From NCBI GenBank assembly GCA_020630435.1, contig JAHDBJ010000008.1, forward strand, positions 1 through 60,540: 60,540 nucleotides of DNA, read 5' to 3'. The DNA comes from Saprospiraceae bacterium (GTDB taxonomy: Bacteria > Bacteroidota > Bacteroidia > Chitinophagales > Saprospiraceae). A program made the translations under genes and the position numbers. The notes beneath the pieces were generated by a model. That model had not been told where the DNA came from. It saw nothing but the letters and a program-made list of their open reading frames with translations, and did no database searches. Shown in pieces: positions 18,424 to 27,744 of the stretch (position 1 is its first letter; every line of letters begins with the position of its first letter).

Positions 18424-19572
18424 ATGAAGTTCAACACTAAAGTTATTCATGCGGGGATAGAACCCGATCCAAGTACTGGGGCAATCATGACACCTATTTT
18501 TCAGACATCTACCTATGTACAATCTGCTCCTGGAGAACACCATGGTTACGAATATGCTCGTACTCAAAATCCAACACGTCAGGTACTAGAAACCAATCTT
18601 GCAGCCTTAGAAAATGGTGTCGATGCTATTTGTTTTGGTAGTGGTTTAGCAGCAATGGATGCTATTTTAAAATTATTGAACTCTGGTGACGAAATCGTTT
18701 CTACAAATGATTTGTATGGTGGTTCTTATCGCCTTATGCGACAAGTTTACCAAAAGAACTATGGTGTAGTGTCTCATTTTGTGGATATGCAAAATCCTCA
18801 AAATATCGCTGACGCTATCAACGAAAACACGAAACTCATCTGGATTGAAACCCCTACAAATCCAATGTTAAATATAGTTGATATTGAAGCGGTTTGTAAG
18901 ATTGCAAAACAAAAAGGCATCTTAACTTGTGTTGACAATACATTTGCTTCTCCTTACCTTCAAAATCCTATTGACTTGGGGGCAGACTTAGTTTTACATT
19001 CTGCTACAAAATATCTTGGAGGTCACTCTGACGTCGTTCACGGTTGTATAGTAGCTAAAACAAAGGAATTAGCTGATCAATTACACTTTATTCAAAATGC
19101 TGCAGGTGGCGTACCAGGGCCACAAGATTGCTTTTTGATTTTAAGAGGTATTAAAACATTGCATTTAAGAGTCCAACGCTCTTGTGAAAATGCAGCAATG
19201 ATTGCAGACTTTCTAAAAGGACACTCAAAGGTTGCGAATGTCTATTATCCTGGTTTTAAAACGCATCCAAATCACGATATTGCGAAGGCACAGATGAAAG
19301 ACTTCGGAGGAATGGTTTCTTTTGATTTGAAAGCCGACAATATAGAAAATGCTAATAAGGTATTAAGCAATACGCATCTCTTCTCCTTAGCCGAATCGCT
19401 TGGTGGCGTAGAGTCTCTTATTGGCCATCCTGCAAGTATGACACATGGTTCTATTCCAAGACCCGAACGTCTAGCTGTTGGATTGACGGACTCTCTTATT
19501 CGACTTAGTGTCGGTGTAGAAGATGGTGATGATTTGGTAAATGATTTGAGCAAAGCATTTGAAGCCTTATAA
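18424..19572 (+). CDS. Cystathionine gamma-synthase/lyase-family PLP enzyme (382 aa)
   Basis: A Cys/Met-metabolism PLP-dependent enzyme of sulfur amino acid metabolism. The PLP lysine is Lys196 in SATKYLGGHSD. Other family marks are FQTSTYVQ, the Tyr/Arg pair in YEYARTQNPT that contacts PLP phosphate, FGSGLAAMDA, WIETPTNPMLN, the C-terminal SLGGVESLIGHPASMTH segment, and IRLSVGVED. Whether it makes cystathionine (MetB) or cleaves it (CGL) cannot be decided from sequence alone. It lies 36 bases after the transketolase gene and 7 bases before a lipoprotein gene, so it may be in a longer operon. Confidence 0.9.
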   Translation: MKFNTKVIHAGIEPDPSTGAIMTPIFQTSTYVQSAPGEHHGYEYARTQNPTRQVLETNLAALENGVDAICFGSGLAAMDAILKLLNSGDEIVSTNDLYGGSYRLMRQVYQKNYGVVSHFVDMQNPQNIADAINENTKLIWIETPTNPMLNIVDIEAVCKIAKQKGILTCVDNTFASPYLQNPIDLGADLVLHSATKYLGGHSDVVHGCIVAKTKELADQLHFIQNAAGGVPGPQDCFLILRGIKTLHLRVQRSCENAAMIADFLKGHSKVANVYYPGFKTHPNHDIAKAQMKDFGGMVSFDLKADNIENANKVLSNTHLFSLAESLGGVESLIGHPASMTHGSIPRPERLAVGLTDSLIRLSVGVEDGDDLVNDLSKAFEAL

Positions 19573-19579
19573 AACTATT

Positions 19580-20137
19580 ATGAGAGCCTTTTGCATCATT
19601 CTGTTTTGTCTTAGTATTAGTTGTAATTTCAACAAAACTTCTGAACAGATTATTGAACAGGAGATTAACTCAATCAATACGATTGAGGAACAAATTACTT
19701 TTTTAGAAAATATACTTAAACAAAATGAAAAGGTGCGAGCTAGGCGAAAACGAATTTTTGAAACTTATAGTCAATATAGTGATGCCTATAAAAACGTTAA
19801 CTTCAATATGATACGGATAAGTGGAACAAACTTATCTAAAGTCGAAGCATTTTTAAAAAAATTTGACCATCCAACACCTGAAAAGCATGGTACAAAGGTA
19901 GCAGACATTCCTTGTATAATCATTCATCAGTCTCCTGGAGGTTTAGAAGCTAGACATCGTAATTTTATAGCCTTACATGATGCCTATCAAATCGGATACA
20001 TTTCAAAAAAAGTATTCTCCGAATACTTAAATAGGATGTATCAAATCTCTAAAGGTGTCTATATTCAACCAACTGATAAACCTCAAGACACATTAGATAT
20101 TGATGTTATTATAAAAAAAATGAAACTCTTGGGTTAA
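19580..20137 (+). CDS. DUF6624-like lipoprotein, copy 1 (185 aa)
   Basis: I choose the ATG at 19580 rather than an upstream in-frame TTG inside the preceding gene, because it gives a proper lipoprotein signal (MRAFCIILFCLSISC, lipid on Cys15). The mature part shares a pattern with the next gene: IExQ, LENI, VR, HPTxxKHG, ADxPCIIIH, AYxxGxxS and YLNRMY. This pattern resembles DUF6624 (DQxxR, GWP, AAWLIVQHA, YLxDR), a family of unknown function. It starts 7 bases after the PLP-enzyme stop, so it is probably co-transcribed with it. Function unknown. Confidence 0.7.
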   Translation: MRAFCIILFCLSISCNFNKTSEQIIEQEINSINTIEEQITFLENILKQNEKVRARRKRIFETYSQYSDAYKNVNFNMIRISGTNLSKVEAFLKKFDHPTPEKHGTKVADIPCIIIHQSPGGLEARHRNFIALHDAYQIGYISKKVFSEYLNRMYQISKGVYIQPTDKPQDTLDIDVIIKKMKLLG

Positions 20138-20150
20138 ATATCAATTTACT

Positions 20151-20744
20151 ATGAAAAAACTGATCTTACTTTCTCCATTATTTCTCTTATTCTTTCATTG
20201 TGATCTTAACAATGCTAAGGAGCTGTCTATACAAGACGAAATAAATGCTTTAAAGACTATTGAACAACAAAAAAGCTATCTAGAAAATATTCGAACGATA
20301 GATCAAAGTGTTCGTGATGAAAATCAAAAGATACTTAAAGAATCTGGTAAAACTAGTCAAGAGTATATTACTTCTACTTATAAAATGTGGGGAATTGATA
20401 CCACTCATTTTAAAAAGATTGAAACCTATTTAAATACTCATGGGCATCCAACACTAAAAAAACATGGAAGGGAAGCCGCAGATACACCATGTATTATCAT
20501 TCATCATGCTGTAGGAAGAGCTGAACCTAGGATAAAACATTTCAAACTTTTATATGAAGCCTATAAAAAAGGAGATTTATCAAATACCCTTTTTACCTTC
20601 TATTTAAACAGAATGTATTATTACAAATTCAATTCTAGAATAAAATGGGGTGAAGAATATACCGAAGAACTTGAAGTAGATACTTTGATAAAATCTCTAG
20701 AGCTCCAACCTACACGTTTAGAAATCGATAAGTCACTTAATTAA
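20151..20744 (+). CDS. DUF6624-like lipoprotein, copy 2 (197 aa)
   Basis: Tandem paralogue of the gene 13 bases upstream. The signal peptide ends at Cys17 (LLFFHCDLNN). It keeps the core more faithfully than copy 1: DQSVRDENQ, GHPTLKKHG, AADTPCIIIHHA and FYLNRMYYY. The His in IIHHA and Arg in LNRMY are candidates for functional residues because they persist in both copies and in the DUF6624 pattern as I remember it. Role unknown; surface or periplasmic location inferred from the lipobox. Confidence 0.72.
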   Translation: MKKLILLSPLFLLFFHCDLNNAKELSIQDEINALKTIEQQKSYLENIRTIDQSVRDENQKILKESGKTSQEYITSTYKMWGIDTTHFKKIETYLNTHGHPTLKKHGREAADTPCIIIHHAVGRAEPRIKHFKLLYEAYKKGDLSNTLFTFYLNRMYYYKFNSRIKWGEEYTEELEVDTLIKSLELQPTRLEIDKSLN

Positions 20745-20749
20745 ATAAG

Positions 20750-21949
20750 GTGCAAGGGTATGATATTACAATTATTGGAGCAGGTATCGTTGGGTTAGCT
20801 ACTGCATACCAGCTTTTAGATTTTCAACCACGCTTAAAAATTTGTGTTGTTGAAAAAGAGCAACAGGTTGCTATACATCAATCTAGTCATAATAGTGGCG
20901 TTATTCATTCAGGAGTATATTATCAGCCAGGTAGTCTTCGAGCAACAAACTGTATTAGGGGATATCAGATGCTCTTAGATTTTTGTGATACTCATGAAAT
21001 CCCCTACAATTTATGTGGCAAATTAATTGTCGCTACAGCAGAAAAACAATTGCCTATCCTAGAGCATATTTTTCAAAAAGGCAAAAAAAATGGTTTAAAA
21101 GGGCTTCGTTTTTTTAACAAGGAACAAATTAAAAGCCACGAACCTTATCTAGAAGGGATAAAAGCCATTCATGTTCCACAAGCTGGTATTATTTCCTATA
21201 AAGAAGTCGCTGAAAAATATGCTAAATTAATTCAAGAAAGTGGTGCTAGAATCAGATTAGGAGAAAACGTAATTAAAATTATTTCTAAAAATAAGCTCCA
21301 CGAAATTATTACGAAAAATGGTAGTATTTTAACAAAAGTTATTGTTAGTGCTGCTGGTTTATATTCGGATAAAGTAACTGGACTAACAGAAGTCAACCCC
21401 AATTATAAGATATTGCCTTTTAGAGGCGAGTATTACAAACTAATTCCTTCAAAAGAGTACTTGGTTAACAATCTTATTTATCCCGTTCCTGATCCTGAAT
21501 TTCCTTTCTTAGGTGTTCACTTTACCCCTATGATGTATGGAGGTGTGGAGGCTGGACCTAATGCCGTTATCTCTATGAAACGAGAAGGTTACCACAGAAA
21601 TGATTTTAATTTTAAAGAATTTGTGGAAATAATGACATATCGTGGTTTTATAAATATTGCTTTAAAATATTGGCAAAAAGGACTAGGCGAACTATATCGT
21701 TCTTATTCTAAAAGAGCTTTTGTCAGAGCTTTACAGGATTTAATTCCTTCCATCCGTTCTGAAGACCTGGAAGTTGGTGGAGCAGGTGTTCGAGCAATGG
21801 CCTGTAGAGCTGATGGAACGCTTCTAGATGATTATCTTTTTATTGAAAATAATCGTATTATCCATATTGGAAATGCACCTTCTCCAGCAGCGACTTCCTC
21901 TCTTTCTATAGGGTATACTGTAGCACAAAAAGCAATTCGACTCCTATAA
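20750..21949 (+). CDS. lhgO: L-2-hydroxyglutarate oxidase LhgO (399 aa)
   Basis: An FAD enzyme that oxidises L-2-hydroxyglutarate to 2-oxoglutarate. Seen: dinucleotide motif GAGIVG (residues 10-15), VVEKE at the end of the second strand, the HNSGVIHSGVYYQPGSLRA block typical of LhgO, and a C-terminal GGAGVRA with a following NAPSPAATSSLSIG segment. The start is GTG at 20750; a stop lies four codons upstream in frame and no ATG is available. The previous gene ends 5 bases earlier, so coupling is likely. The end overlaps the convergent feoB by 6 bases. Confidence 0.92.
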   Translation: MQGYDITIIGAGIVGLATAYQLLDFQPRLKICVVEKEQQVAIHQSSHNSGVIHSGVYYQPGSLRATNCIRGYQMLLDFCDTHEIPYNLCGKLIVATAEKQLPILEHIFQKGKKNGLKGLRFFNKEQIKSHEPYLEGIKAIHVPQAGIISYKEVAEKYAKLIQESGARIRLGENVIKIISKNKLHEIITKNGSILTKVIVSAAGLYSDKVTGLTEVNPNYKILPFRGEYYKLIPSKEYLVNNLIYPVPDPEFPFLGVHFTPMMYGGVEAGPNAVISMKREGYHRNDFNFKEFVEIMTYRGFINIALKYWQKGLGELYRSYSKRAFVRALQDLIPSIRSEDLEVGGAGVRAMACRADGTLLDDYLFIENNRIIHIGNAPSPAATSSLSIGYTVAQKAIRLL

Positions 21950-23896
21950 TATCTGATATGCAATTAATGCTGTTACATATGCTAATACTAACATAAACAC
22001 AAACTGATAAATCGGATATTTCCAGCTCCCCGTCTCTTTACGAACAACCGCCATTGTACTCATGCATTGTAAAGCAAAAACATAAAACAATAGTAAGGAA
22101 ACCGACGTTGCCACATTAAATCTAGCATTACCTGTTATTGGATTTTTTTCATTTTTCAATCGTCCTATTATGGTGTCTTCTTCTTCTGATCCTATACTAT
22201 ATATCGTTGATAATGTCCCCACAAATACTTCTCTAGCCGCAAAGGAAGTCAGTAAAGCAATTCCAATTTTCCAATCATACCCTAAAGGTTTTATCACAGG
22301 TTCTATGACTTTACCCAAATACCCTGCATAAGAATATTCTAGTTCTACCGCAGATAAATCTAGCGTTTCTGATTGCGGATGGTTTTCGTACTTTTCTTGT
22401 ATAAATTCCGATGAATGGGGGCTAAAACTTGCTAAAAACCATAGAACAATAGAAATGACAAAAATAACTTTTCCTGCCTCCACTACAAATGATTTTGTTT
22501 TATTATAAACACTATACAATACATTACGCCAATTCGGGAAACGGTAAACTGGAAGATCCAATGTCCATAAAGGGCGAAATGTAGATTTAATTATCTTATT
22601 TAATCCCCATGCAACTAAAAGTGTAGCAATAACTCCTAGAAGATATAAAGCGAACATTGCCAAACCTTGTAGGTTTATCCAACCATAATATTCATTAGGA
22701 AATATCAACGCTACTAAAATCGCATATACTGGCAATCTTGCACTACAGGTCATTAAGGGAGTAGCTAAAATAACTGCTAGACGTTCTTTTTCGCTGTCCA
22801 ATGTTCTTGCACTCATAATGGCAGGAATAGAACAAGCCCAACCAGACATTAAGGGAATGACACTATTGCCACTTAATCCAAATTTTTGTAAAAAATTATC
22901 AGAAATAAACGATATTCTTGCTAGATAGCCTGTATGCTCTAAAATTCCTAAAAGAAAAAACAACAGTGCGATTTGAGGAATAAATATCACAACACCTCCA
23001 ATGCCTGGCAGTACCCCATTTGATAGCAAATCTGCTAACCATTCGGGCGAAACCGTATTACTTACAAAAGAACTAAGGCTCGCAAAAGCACCATCTATCC
23101 AGTCCATAGGATAGGTTGCTACGCTAAATACGGTTTGAAAAACAAGAAACATCACAAACAAGAAAAATAATATCCCCCCAAATGGATGGAGTAAATACTT
23201 ATCAATACTGGTTGTTTGTTTTAAAAAGGCACTTTCTTTTGCTTGTTTAGGCAATGCTTCTGCTACAATGCCATCAACCAATTGTTGACGATTAGTATAG
23301 TCTTTTTCAAATTGTTCAAGATTATCATTTGCCGCTAAAACGGCTTGATACGAATTTATAAACTGTCCATTTTTTTCTGCTTCATATAAACTACGATAAA
23401 ATGCCGTTGGCACTTCAAACTTATTTTGTTGTATCAATGTTCTTAGTTCATCAACACCTTCCCCACTTTTAGAATTCATTAAAATGACCTTAGTCTTAAG
23501 CCTTTGTTCTATTTTATCAACATCTAGTTTAAGGTTTAGGCGTTCAAGGTCATCTTTAAAATTAACAACTAGAGCTAAAGGAATTTGCAAATCAGCCAAC
23601 TGTGTAAAGAGCAATAAAGATCGTTCTAATTGCATGGCGTTAGCAACCATAATAATAGGCTCACCAGAAGTGGCAAATTTAAGGATTTCCGTTTGACTTA
23701 CCTTCTCATCAAGCGAATTGGCAAAGAGATTTTTTATTCCTGGTAAATCCACAATCTGCACACCTTCAAATATACCCGATTTTTTTTCTACTGTTGAGCC
23801 CGAATAATTTCCTACCTCTTGGTTGAGTCCTGTCAATAGGTTAAATAAACTACTTTTACCCGAATTTGGTGTTCCTACGAGTGCTATTTTTTGCAT
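21944..23896 (-). CDS. feoB: Ferrous iron transporter FeoB (650 aa)
   Basis: Inner-membrane Fe(II) importer with an N-terminal G domain. Seen: G1 GTPNSGKS (8-15), G3 DLPGI, G4-like NFKDD, a helical spacer (about 150-220), then two gate-type membrane domains with the conserved Cys in GWACSIPAIM and in TCSARLPVY. The protein is shorter than E. coli FeoB (773 aa) but complete at both ends. It follows feoA by 2 bases on the same strand. Confidence 0.95.
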   Translation of the reverse strand: MQKIALVGTPNSGKSSLFNLLTGLNQEVGNYSGSTVEKKSGIFEGVQIVDLPGIKNLFANSLDEKVSQTEILKFATSGEPIIMVANAMQLERSLLLFTQLADLQIPLALVVNFKDDLERLNLKLDVDKIEQRLKTKVILMNSKSGEGVDELRTLIQQNKFEVPTAFYRSLYEAEKNGQFINSYQAVLAANDNLEQFEKDYTNRQQLVDGIVAEALPKQAKESAFLKQTTSIDKYLLHPFGGILFFLFVMFLVFQTVFSVATYPMDWIDGAFASLSSFVSNTVSPEWLADLLSNGVLPGIGGVVIFIPQIALLFFLLGILEHTGYLARISFISDNFLQKFGLSGNSVIPLMSGWACSIPAIMSARTLDSEKERLAVILATPLMTCSARLPVYAILVALIFPNEYYGWINLQGLAMFALYLLGVIATLLVAWGLNKIIKSTFRPLWTLDLPVYRFPNWRNVLYSVYNKTKSFVVEAGKVIFVISIVLWFLASFSPHSSEFIQEKYENHPQSETLDLSAVELEYSYAGYLGKVIEPVIKPLGYDWKIGIALLTSFAAREVFVGTLSTIYSIGSEEEDTIIGRLKNEKNPITGNARFNVATSVSLLLFYVFALQCMSTMAVVRKETGSWKYPIYQFVFMLVLAYVTALIAYQIL

Positions 23897-23898
23897 AA

Positions 23899-24129
23899 CT
23901 ACTGCTCTAGTTTTTGAATTTCAATATGCGCTGTATCTGCCATGCGTATACCGAGCATTTTCCCTTTTGAGGATAAATAGATAATTTTAAATAAGGCAGG
24001 ACTATAATGCTTTTTCACAATAGCCCCTATACTAATACCATTAACAAGCAATTTCTTTTTGATTTGTGCGCTACCTGAAATGGCTGTCACTTTTGCTTGC
24101 TCGCCTGTTTTTAAATCTTTGAGTTTCAT
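23899..24129 (-). CDS. feoA: Ferrous iron transport accessory protein FeoA (76 aa)
   Basis: A small SH3-like cytoplasmic protein that works with FeoB. It has the family length and pattern: MKLKDLKTGEQAKVTAI, then a Gly-Ile turn (VNGISIGAIV), and LGIRMADTAHIEI at the end. It is first in a tight feoA-feoB operon with a good promoter at 24159-24188. Confidence 0.9.
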   Translation of the reverse strand: MKLKDLKTGEQAKVTAISGSAQIKKKLLVNGISIGAIVKKHYSPALFKIIYLSSKGKMLGIRMADTAHIEIQKLEQ

Positions 24130-24158
24130 ATGATATTGTATGTCATTAGAATTGTCTC

Positions 24159-24188
24159 CAAAGGTATAGAAAGAATTGTATTTATCAA
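24159..24188 (-). promoter_or_regulatory. Promoter of feoAB
   Basis: Read on the minus strand: TTG (24186-24188), 19 bases, TACCTTTG (24166-24159). This matches the Bacteroidota -33/-7 form. The start codon lies about 30 bases further. I see no obvious Fur box. Confidence 0.6.
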
Positions 24189-24326
24189 GATTTATTCTAA
24201 ATAAAAAACTAACAACATAACTCTTCTTAAAGGATTATCACCCCAATTTGAATTTTGATAATCTAACTCCTTATAAGTTCTTCTAAAATTAATATACAAT
24301 CTATGGTGAACACTCTTTGAATTTTC

Positions 24327-24334
24327 TATATTTG
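24327..24334 (+). promoter_or_regulatory. -7 box before hisF
   Basis: TATATTTG followed by TGCG, 25 bases before the hisF ATG. No clear -33 box. Confidence 0.4.
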
Positions 24335-24359
24335 TGCGTCATCATCAAAATACTTTTCC

Positions 24360-25118
24360 ATGTTAAGCAAACGTATCATCCCTTGTCTTGATGTCAAAGA
24401 CGGTAGAACGGTAAAGGGTATCAATTTTGTCAACTTAATAGATGCTGGTGATCCAGTAGAACAAGGAATGATTTATGCGGAACAAGGAGCAGATGAATTG
24501 GTTTTTTTAGACATTACTGCGACACATGAAAAGCGGAAAACCCTAGTAACACTCGTTCAGAAAGTAGCCGCTAAATTAAATATCCCGTTTACAGTAGGTG
24601 GCGGTATTAAATCAGTAGAAGATGCCTTTGCTGCACTACGAGCTGGAGCAGATAAAATAAGTGTCAATTCTGCGGCTGTACGACGCCCTGAGCTAATCAC
24701 TGAACTGGCTAATCGCTTTGGTGCACAATGTGTCGTTGTAGCTATTGATGCCAAAAAGGTCGCAGACGATGTTTGGAAAATACACCTCAATGGTGGTCGT
24801 TTAGAAACAGACCTCGAACTATTTTCTTGGGCAAAAGAGGCTGAATCACGAGGAGCAGGAGAAATCTTGTTTACTTCTATGAATAATGATGGCACAAAGC
24901 AGGGGTTTGCGAATGAAGCCCTAGCCCAACTCTCCGAAATTGTCAACATTCCCATTATTGCTTCTGGTGGTGCTGGAACAATGGAACATTTCAAAGATAC
25001 ATTTACAACTGGTAAAGCCGATGCCGCCCTAGCCGCTAGTATTTTTCACTTCAACATGATTGCCATCCCTGACTTAAAACGATATTTGAAAAAAGAAGGT
25101 TTAGCGATAAGGGTATAA
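24360..25118 (+). CDS. hisF: Imidazole glycerol phosphate synthase cyclase subunit HisF (252 aa)
   Basis: TIM-barrel cyclase of histidine synthesis that uses ammonia from HisH. The start [22 protein letters not shown] carries catalytic Asp11; other marks are [20 protein letters not shown] with the second catalytic Asp, [14 protein letters not shown] and [13 protein letters not shown]. Length fits the family (about 250-258). No other his gene is in the window. Confidence 0.95.
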   Translation: MLSKRIIPCLDVKDGRTVKGINFVNLIDAGDPVEQGMIYAEQGADELVFLDITATHEKRKTLVTLVQKVAAKLNIPFTVGGGIKSVEDAFAALRAGADKISVNSAAVRRPELITELANRFGAQCVVVAIDAKKVADDVWKIHLNGGRLETDLELFSWAKEAESRGAGEILFTSMNNDGTKQGFANEALAQLSEIVNIPIIASGGAGTMEHFKDTFTTGKADAALAASIFHFNMIAIPDLKRYLKKEGLAIRV

Positions 25119-25317
25119 GTTTACATCTTTTTTCTTGCCAACATTTATTTTGTTATTTAAAAATAACAAATTATATTCGTGTTGTATTTTTCTATCCTTA
25201 GAAATGACATTGTTTAATAATGAAGGTTGATTTTAATTATAAGTACTTGTAAATAATTCATCATTCTATTTTTAAACAGTTCCTATATCTTTTTATGCTT
25301 AAAAATTTAAATTACTT

Positions 25318-26895
25318 ATGAAAATACCCATCACTATCTCATTCCTATTTATCGTTTTTTTATTAAATGCTCAACAATCAAATACAGTCGCATTTGGCGA
25401 CATGGTACATGATGAAAAAAAGCATAAGTCATTTCTTCCAATATGCATAAGCGATCCAAAAGAGAGTAAATATACTTTCGTCATTTCAAATCCTCATTTA
25501 AATAGATTAGATTATCGCACATTTACCATCCATATTTATGATTCTAAAACATTAAAAAAATTAAAATCAAAAACCATAGAATTCAAAAAAACGTCCGATA
25601 AAAAAGGTAAATCCTTCTTGAGTTGCATCCAATCTGGGAATAGACTTTTTTTCCTTTCTAAAGATAGAGATAATTTCTCTTCATTAGAAAAGAAGACAAC
25701 CATTTACTTGGAGGAATTTGATGTAAAAACACTAAAACTGGAAAAAACGAAACAATTAACTCAATTTAAACACTCTACATCATTGATTACGCTTGGCGTA
25801 AGTAAAAGATTTATTTCTTACAAAGTAATGAAAGAATATGGACAATTACTCGTCGGTTTAAATATACTGAAAGGGGTCACAGGTTATGCAGAATTTATTG
25901 TATTGCTCTTTGATAAAGATATGAATTTAGTTCGTAAGAAAAAGACTAAACTCCCTGCAAAATCTTTACACTTTGCAAAAAGTGAAATTGACTTCACATC
26001 TGATAAAGAAGGAAATCTTTACCTTTTGACCTTATTTACAGAAAAGAATAGAGACTTATCTTTTAAATATTTTGACCAGATGGAAGCAGTAATCTACAAA
26101 TGGGGTATAGTAGATAAAAGAAGGAAAAAAACCCCTTTAAAACCGAAAGGTAAATTTCCTGTTTCTGCGAAAATAAATCATAGAGATGGGATGCTTCATT
26201 GTGCAGGTTTTTATAGTGAAGCGGGGTATTACAGTGAAGGTATTTTTACTGCAAAGTTTAGTGATAGTCTAAGTAATATTCACCTAAAGATTTTCCCTTA
26301 CGAAGATAAATTACTTAGCAATAGCGACCTTAGGAAACGAGATAAAGGAAAAAAAATTAAAGGAAAATCTAATTTTTATATTAATGATTTCATTTTTGAT
26401 AAAGAAAATAACATCTATTTGTTTGGTGAAACACAATTTATATCTACTAATCCTACTAGCCCTCAGAATAATCGTTCTACATTCAATTTAGGCAATCTTG
26501 ATGTATTTAAGATTTCTAAAGATGGCGAATTACTTTGGTCAGGAAGTATTTCTAAAAGTTTATCATCGAATTCTCCTAGTACTGCTATAGAATTAGGTTC
26601 TTATTTACCTATTCTAAAAAACAATAAATTGTATATCATTTATAATATTGCTGCTTATGATTTATATAAAACTACACTAAAGTTAGGTTTTACTATTAGT
26701 CTACCGAAACCCAAGCTCCCTCCAAATACTCGAAAAGGGGTTAATATTACAGCTTTTGATCAAAATGGTCATAAAGTCACAAGACCTTTCCTACAAGGAT
26801 ACCTATTTAGATATGATAACTGTATTGATGCTAGAACGAATCTAATTGTTTCTAGAAAAAAGTTTACAGAAACACTTGTAAGACTCAAAATATAG
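25318..26895 (+). CDS. Secreted protein of unknown function (525 aa)
   Basis: I do not recognise it. A signal peptide (MKIPITISFLFIVFLLNAQ, cleavage after the Gln or Ala) starts the protein. The mature part is Lys-rich and beta-rich, with many short strands ending in turns such as DKEGNLYLL, DKENNIYLFGE and FDQNGHKV. This spacing suggests a beta-propeller, but I cannot name repeats with certainty. No Cys-rich region, catalytic motif or sorting domain is visible at the C-terminus. It sits between hisF and mazG on the same strand but with long spacers, so it is probably separate. Confidence 0.65.
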   Translation: MKIPITISFLFIVFLLNAQQSNTVAFGDMVHDEKKHKSFLPICISDPKESKYTFVISNPHLNRLDYRTFTIHIYDSKTLKKLKSKTIEFKKTSDKKGKSFLSCIQSGNRLFFLSKDRDNFSSLEKKTTIYLEEFDVKTLKLEKTKQLTQFKHSTSLITLGVSKRFISYKVMKEYGQLLVGLNILKGVTGYAEFIVLLFDKDMNLVRKKKTKLPAKSLHFAKSEIDFTSDKEGNLYLLTLFTEKNRDLSFKYFDQMEAVIYKWGIVDKRRKKTPLKPKGKFPVSAKINHRDGMLHCAGFYSEAGYYSEGIFTAKFSDSLSNIHLKIFPYEDKLLSNSDLRKRDKGKKIKGKSNFYINDFIFDKENNIYLFGETQFISTNPTSPQNNRSTFNLGNLDVFKISKDGELLWSGSISKSLSSNSPSTAIELGSYLPILKNNKLYIIYNIAAYDLYKTTLKLGFTISLPKPKLPPNTRKGVNITAFDQNGHKVTRPFLQGYLFRYDNCIDARTNLIVSRKKFTETLVRLKI

Positions 26896-26940
26896 TAGCG
26901 CATAACGATAAGAGGCTAACTCCCTATTCCAAAAAAAGTC

Positions 26941-26948
26941 TAAATTTG
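26941..26948 (+). promoter_or_regulatory. -7 box before mazG
   Basis: TAAATTTG followed by CG, 31 bases before the mazG ATG, matches TAnnTTTG. Confidence 0.4.
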
Positions 26949-26979
26949 CGTTTTGGATATATTTTTATAAAAAGGAAAA

Positions 26980-27744
26980 ATGGCAAATAGAAAACTAGAA
27001 GCATTTGGTCGCTTATTGCAGATAATGGATGAACTAAGGGCACAATGCCCTTGGGATAAAAAACAGACCTTCCAAAGTCTACGCAACTTAACGATTGAAG
27101 AGACTTATGAACTCGCAGATGCCATTCTTGAAGAAGACCTTGAAGAAATAAAAGAAGAAATTGGAGACCTTATGCTGCACATGGTTTTCTATGCCAAAAT
27201 TGCAGAAGAAAAGAACGCATTTGATATAGCTGATGCTCTTAATACCGTATGTGAGAAATTAATAAAACGACATCCTCATATCTATGGAGATGTTCAGGTG
27301 CAAGACGAAGAAGAGGTTAAACGAAATTGGGAGCAACTAAAATTACAAGAAGGGAAAAAATCCGTATTGGCTGGAGTTCCTAAATCGCTTCCTGCAATGG
27401 TCAAAGCTTATCGAATGCAAGAAAAAACCAAACAAGTGGGGTTTGAATGGGAAAATAGCGCACAAGTATGGGAAAAGGTACAAGAAGAGATGGACGAATT
27501 GAAAGAGTGCTTTGACAAAAATTATGATTTACAGAAGAAAGAGGAAGAATTTGGAGACGTTCTTTTTTCTTTAATCAATTTTGCTCGATTCAATAATATA
27601 GATCCTGAAACTGCCCTAGAGAAAATAAATAAGAAATTCAAGTCTAGATTTGAATATATAGAGAACAATGCTTCTAAAGATTTGAACGATATGAGCCTCC
27701 AAGAAATGGATGAACTCTGGGAAAAATCAAAAAAACTGGAATAA
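26980..27744 (+). CDS. mazG: Nucleoside triphosphate pyrophosphohydrolase MazG (254 aa)
   Basis: Hydrolyses NTPs to NMPs and pyrophosphate, a house-cleaning role. It has two MazG domains: the first with CPWDKKQTFQSL, EETYELADAI and EEIGDLMLHM, the second with EEMDELKE and EEEFGDVLFSLINFARF. The acidic EExxE and ExxD metal-binding sets are intact in both. Length is near E. coli MazG (263 aa). No toxin-antitoxin partner is present next to it. Confidence 0.93.
   Translation: MANRKLEAFGRLLQIMDELRAQCPWDKKQTFQSLRNLTIEETYELADAILEEDLEEIKEEIGDLMLHMVFYAKIAEEKNAFDIADALNTVCEKLIKRHPHIYGDVQVQDEEEVKRNWEQLKLQEGKKSVLAGVPKSLPAMVKAYRMQEKTKQVGFEWENSAQVWEKVQEEMDELKECFDKNYDLQKKEEEFGDVLFSLINFARFNNIDPETALEKINKKFKSRFEYIENNASKDLNDMSLQEMDELWEKSKKLE

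Noticed and set aside
24130-24359. Fur box or riboswitch in front of feoAB
   Set aside because: The interval shows only the two-box promoter; no 19-base Fur-like palindrome is evident.
24557-24994. 145-codon frame antisense to hisF
   Set aside because: hisF is unambiguous; the antisense frame is rich in Ala and Ser as expected from the mirrored codons of a TIM-barrel gene.
26980-27744. mazG as part of a toxin-antitoxin system
   Set aside because: No toxin-like gene is adjacent, and the protein has the two-domain housekeeping form.
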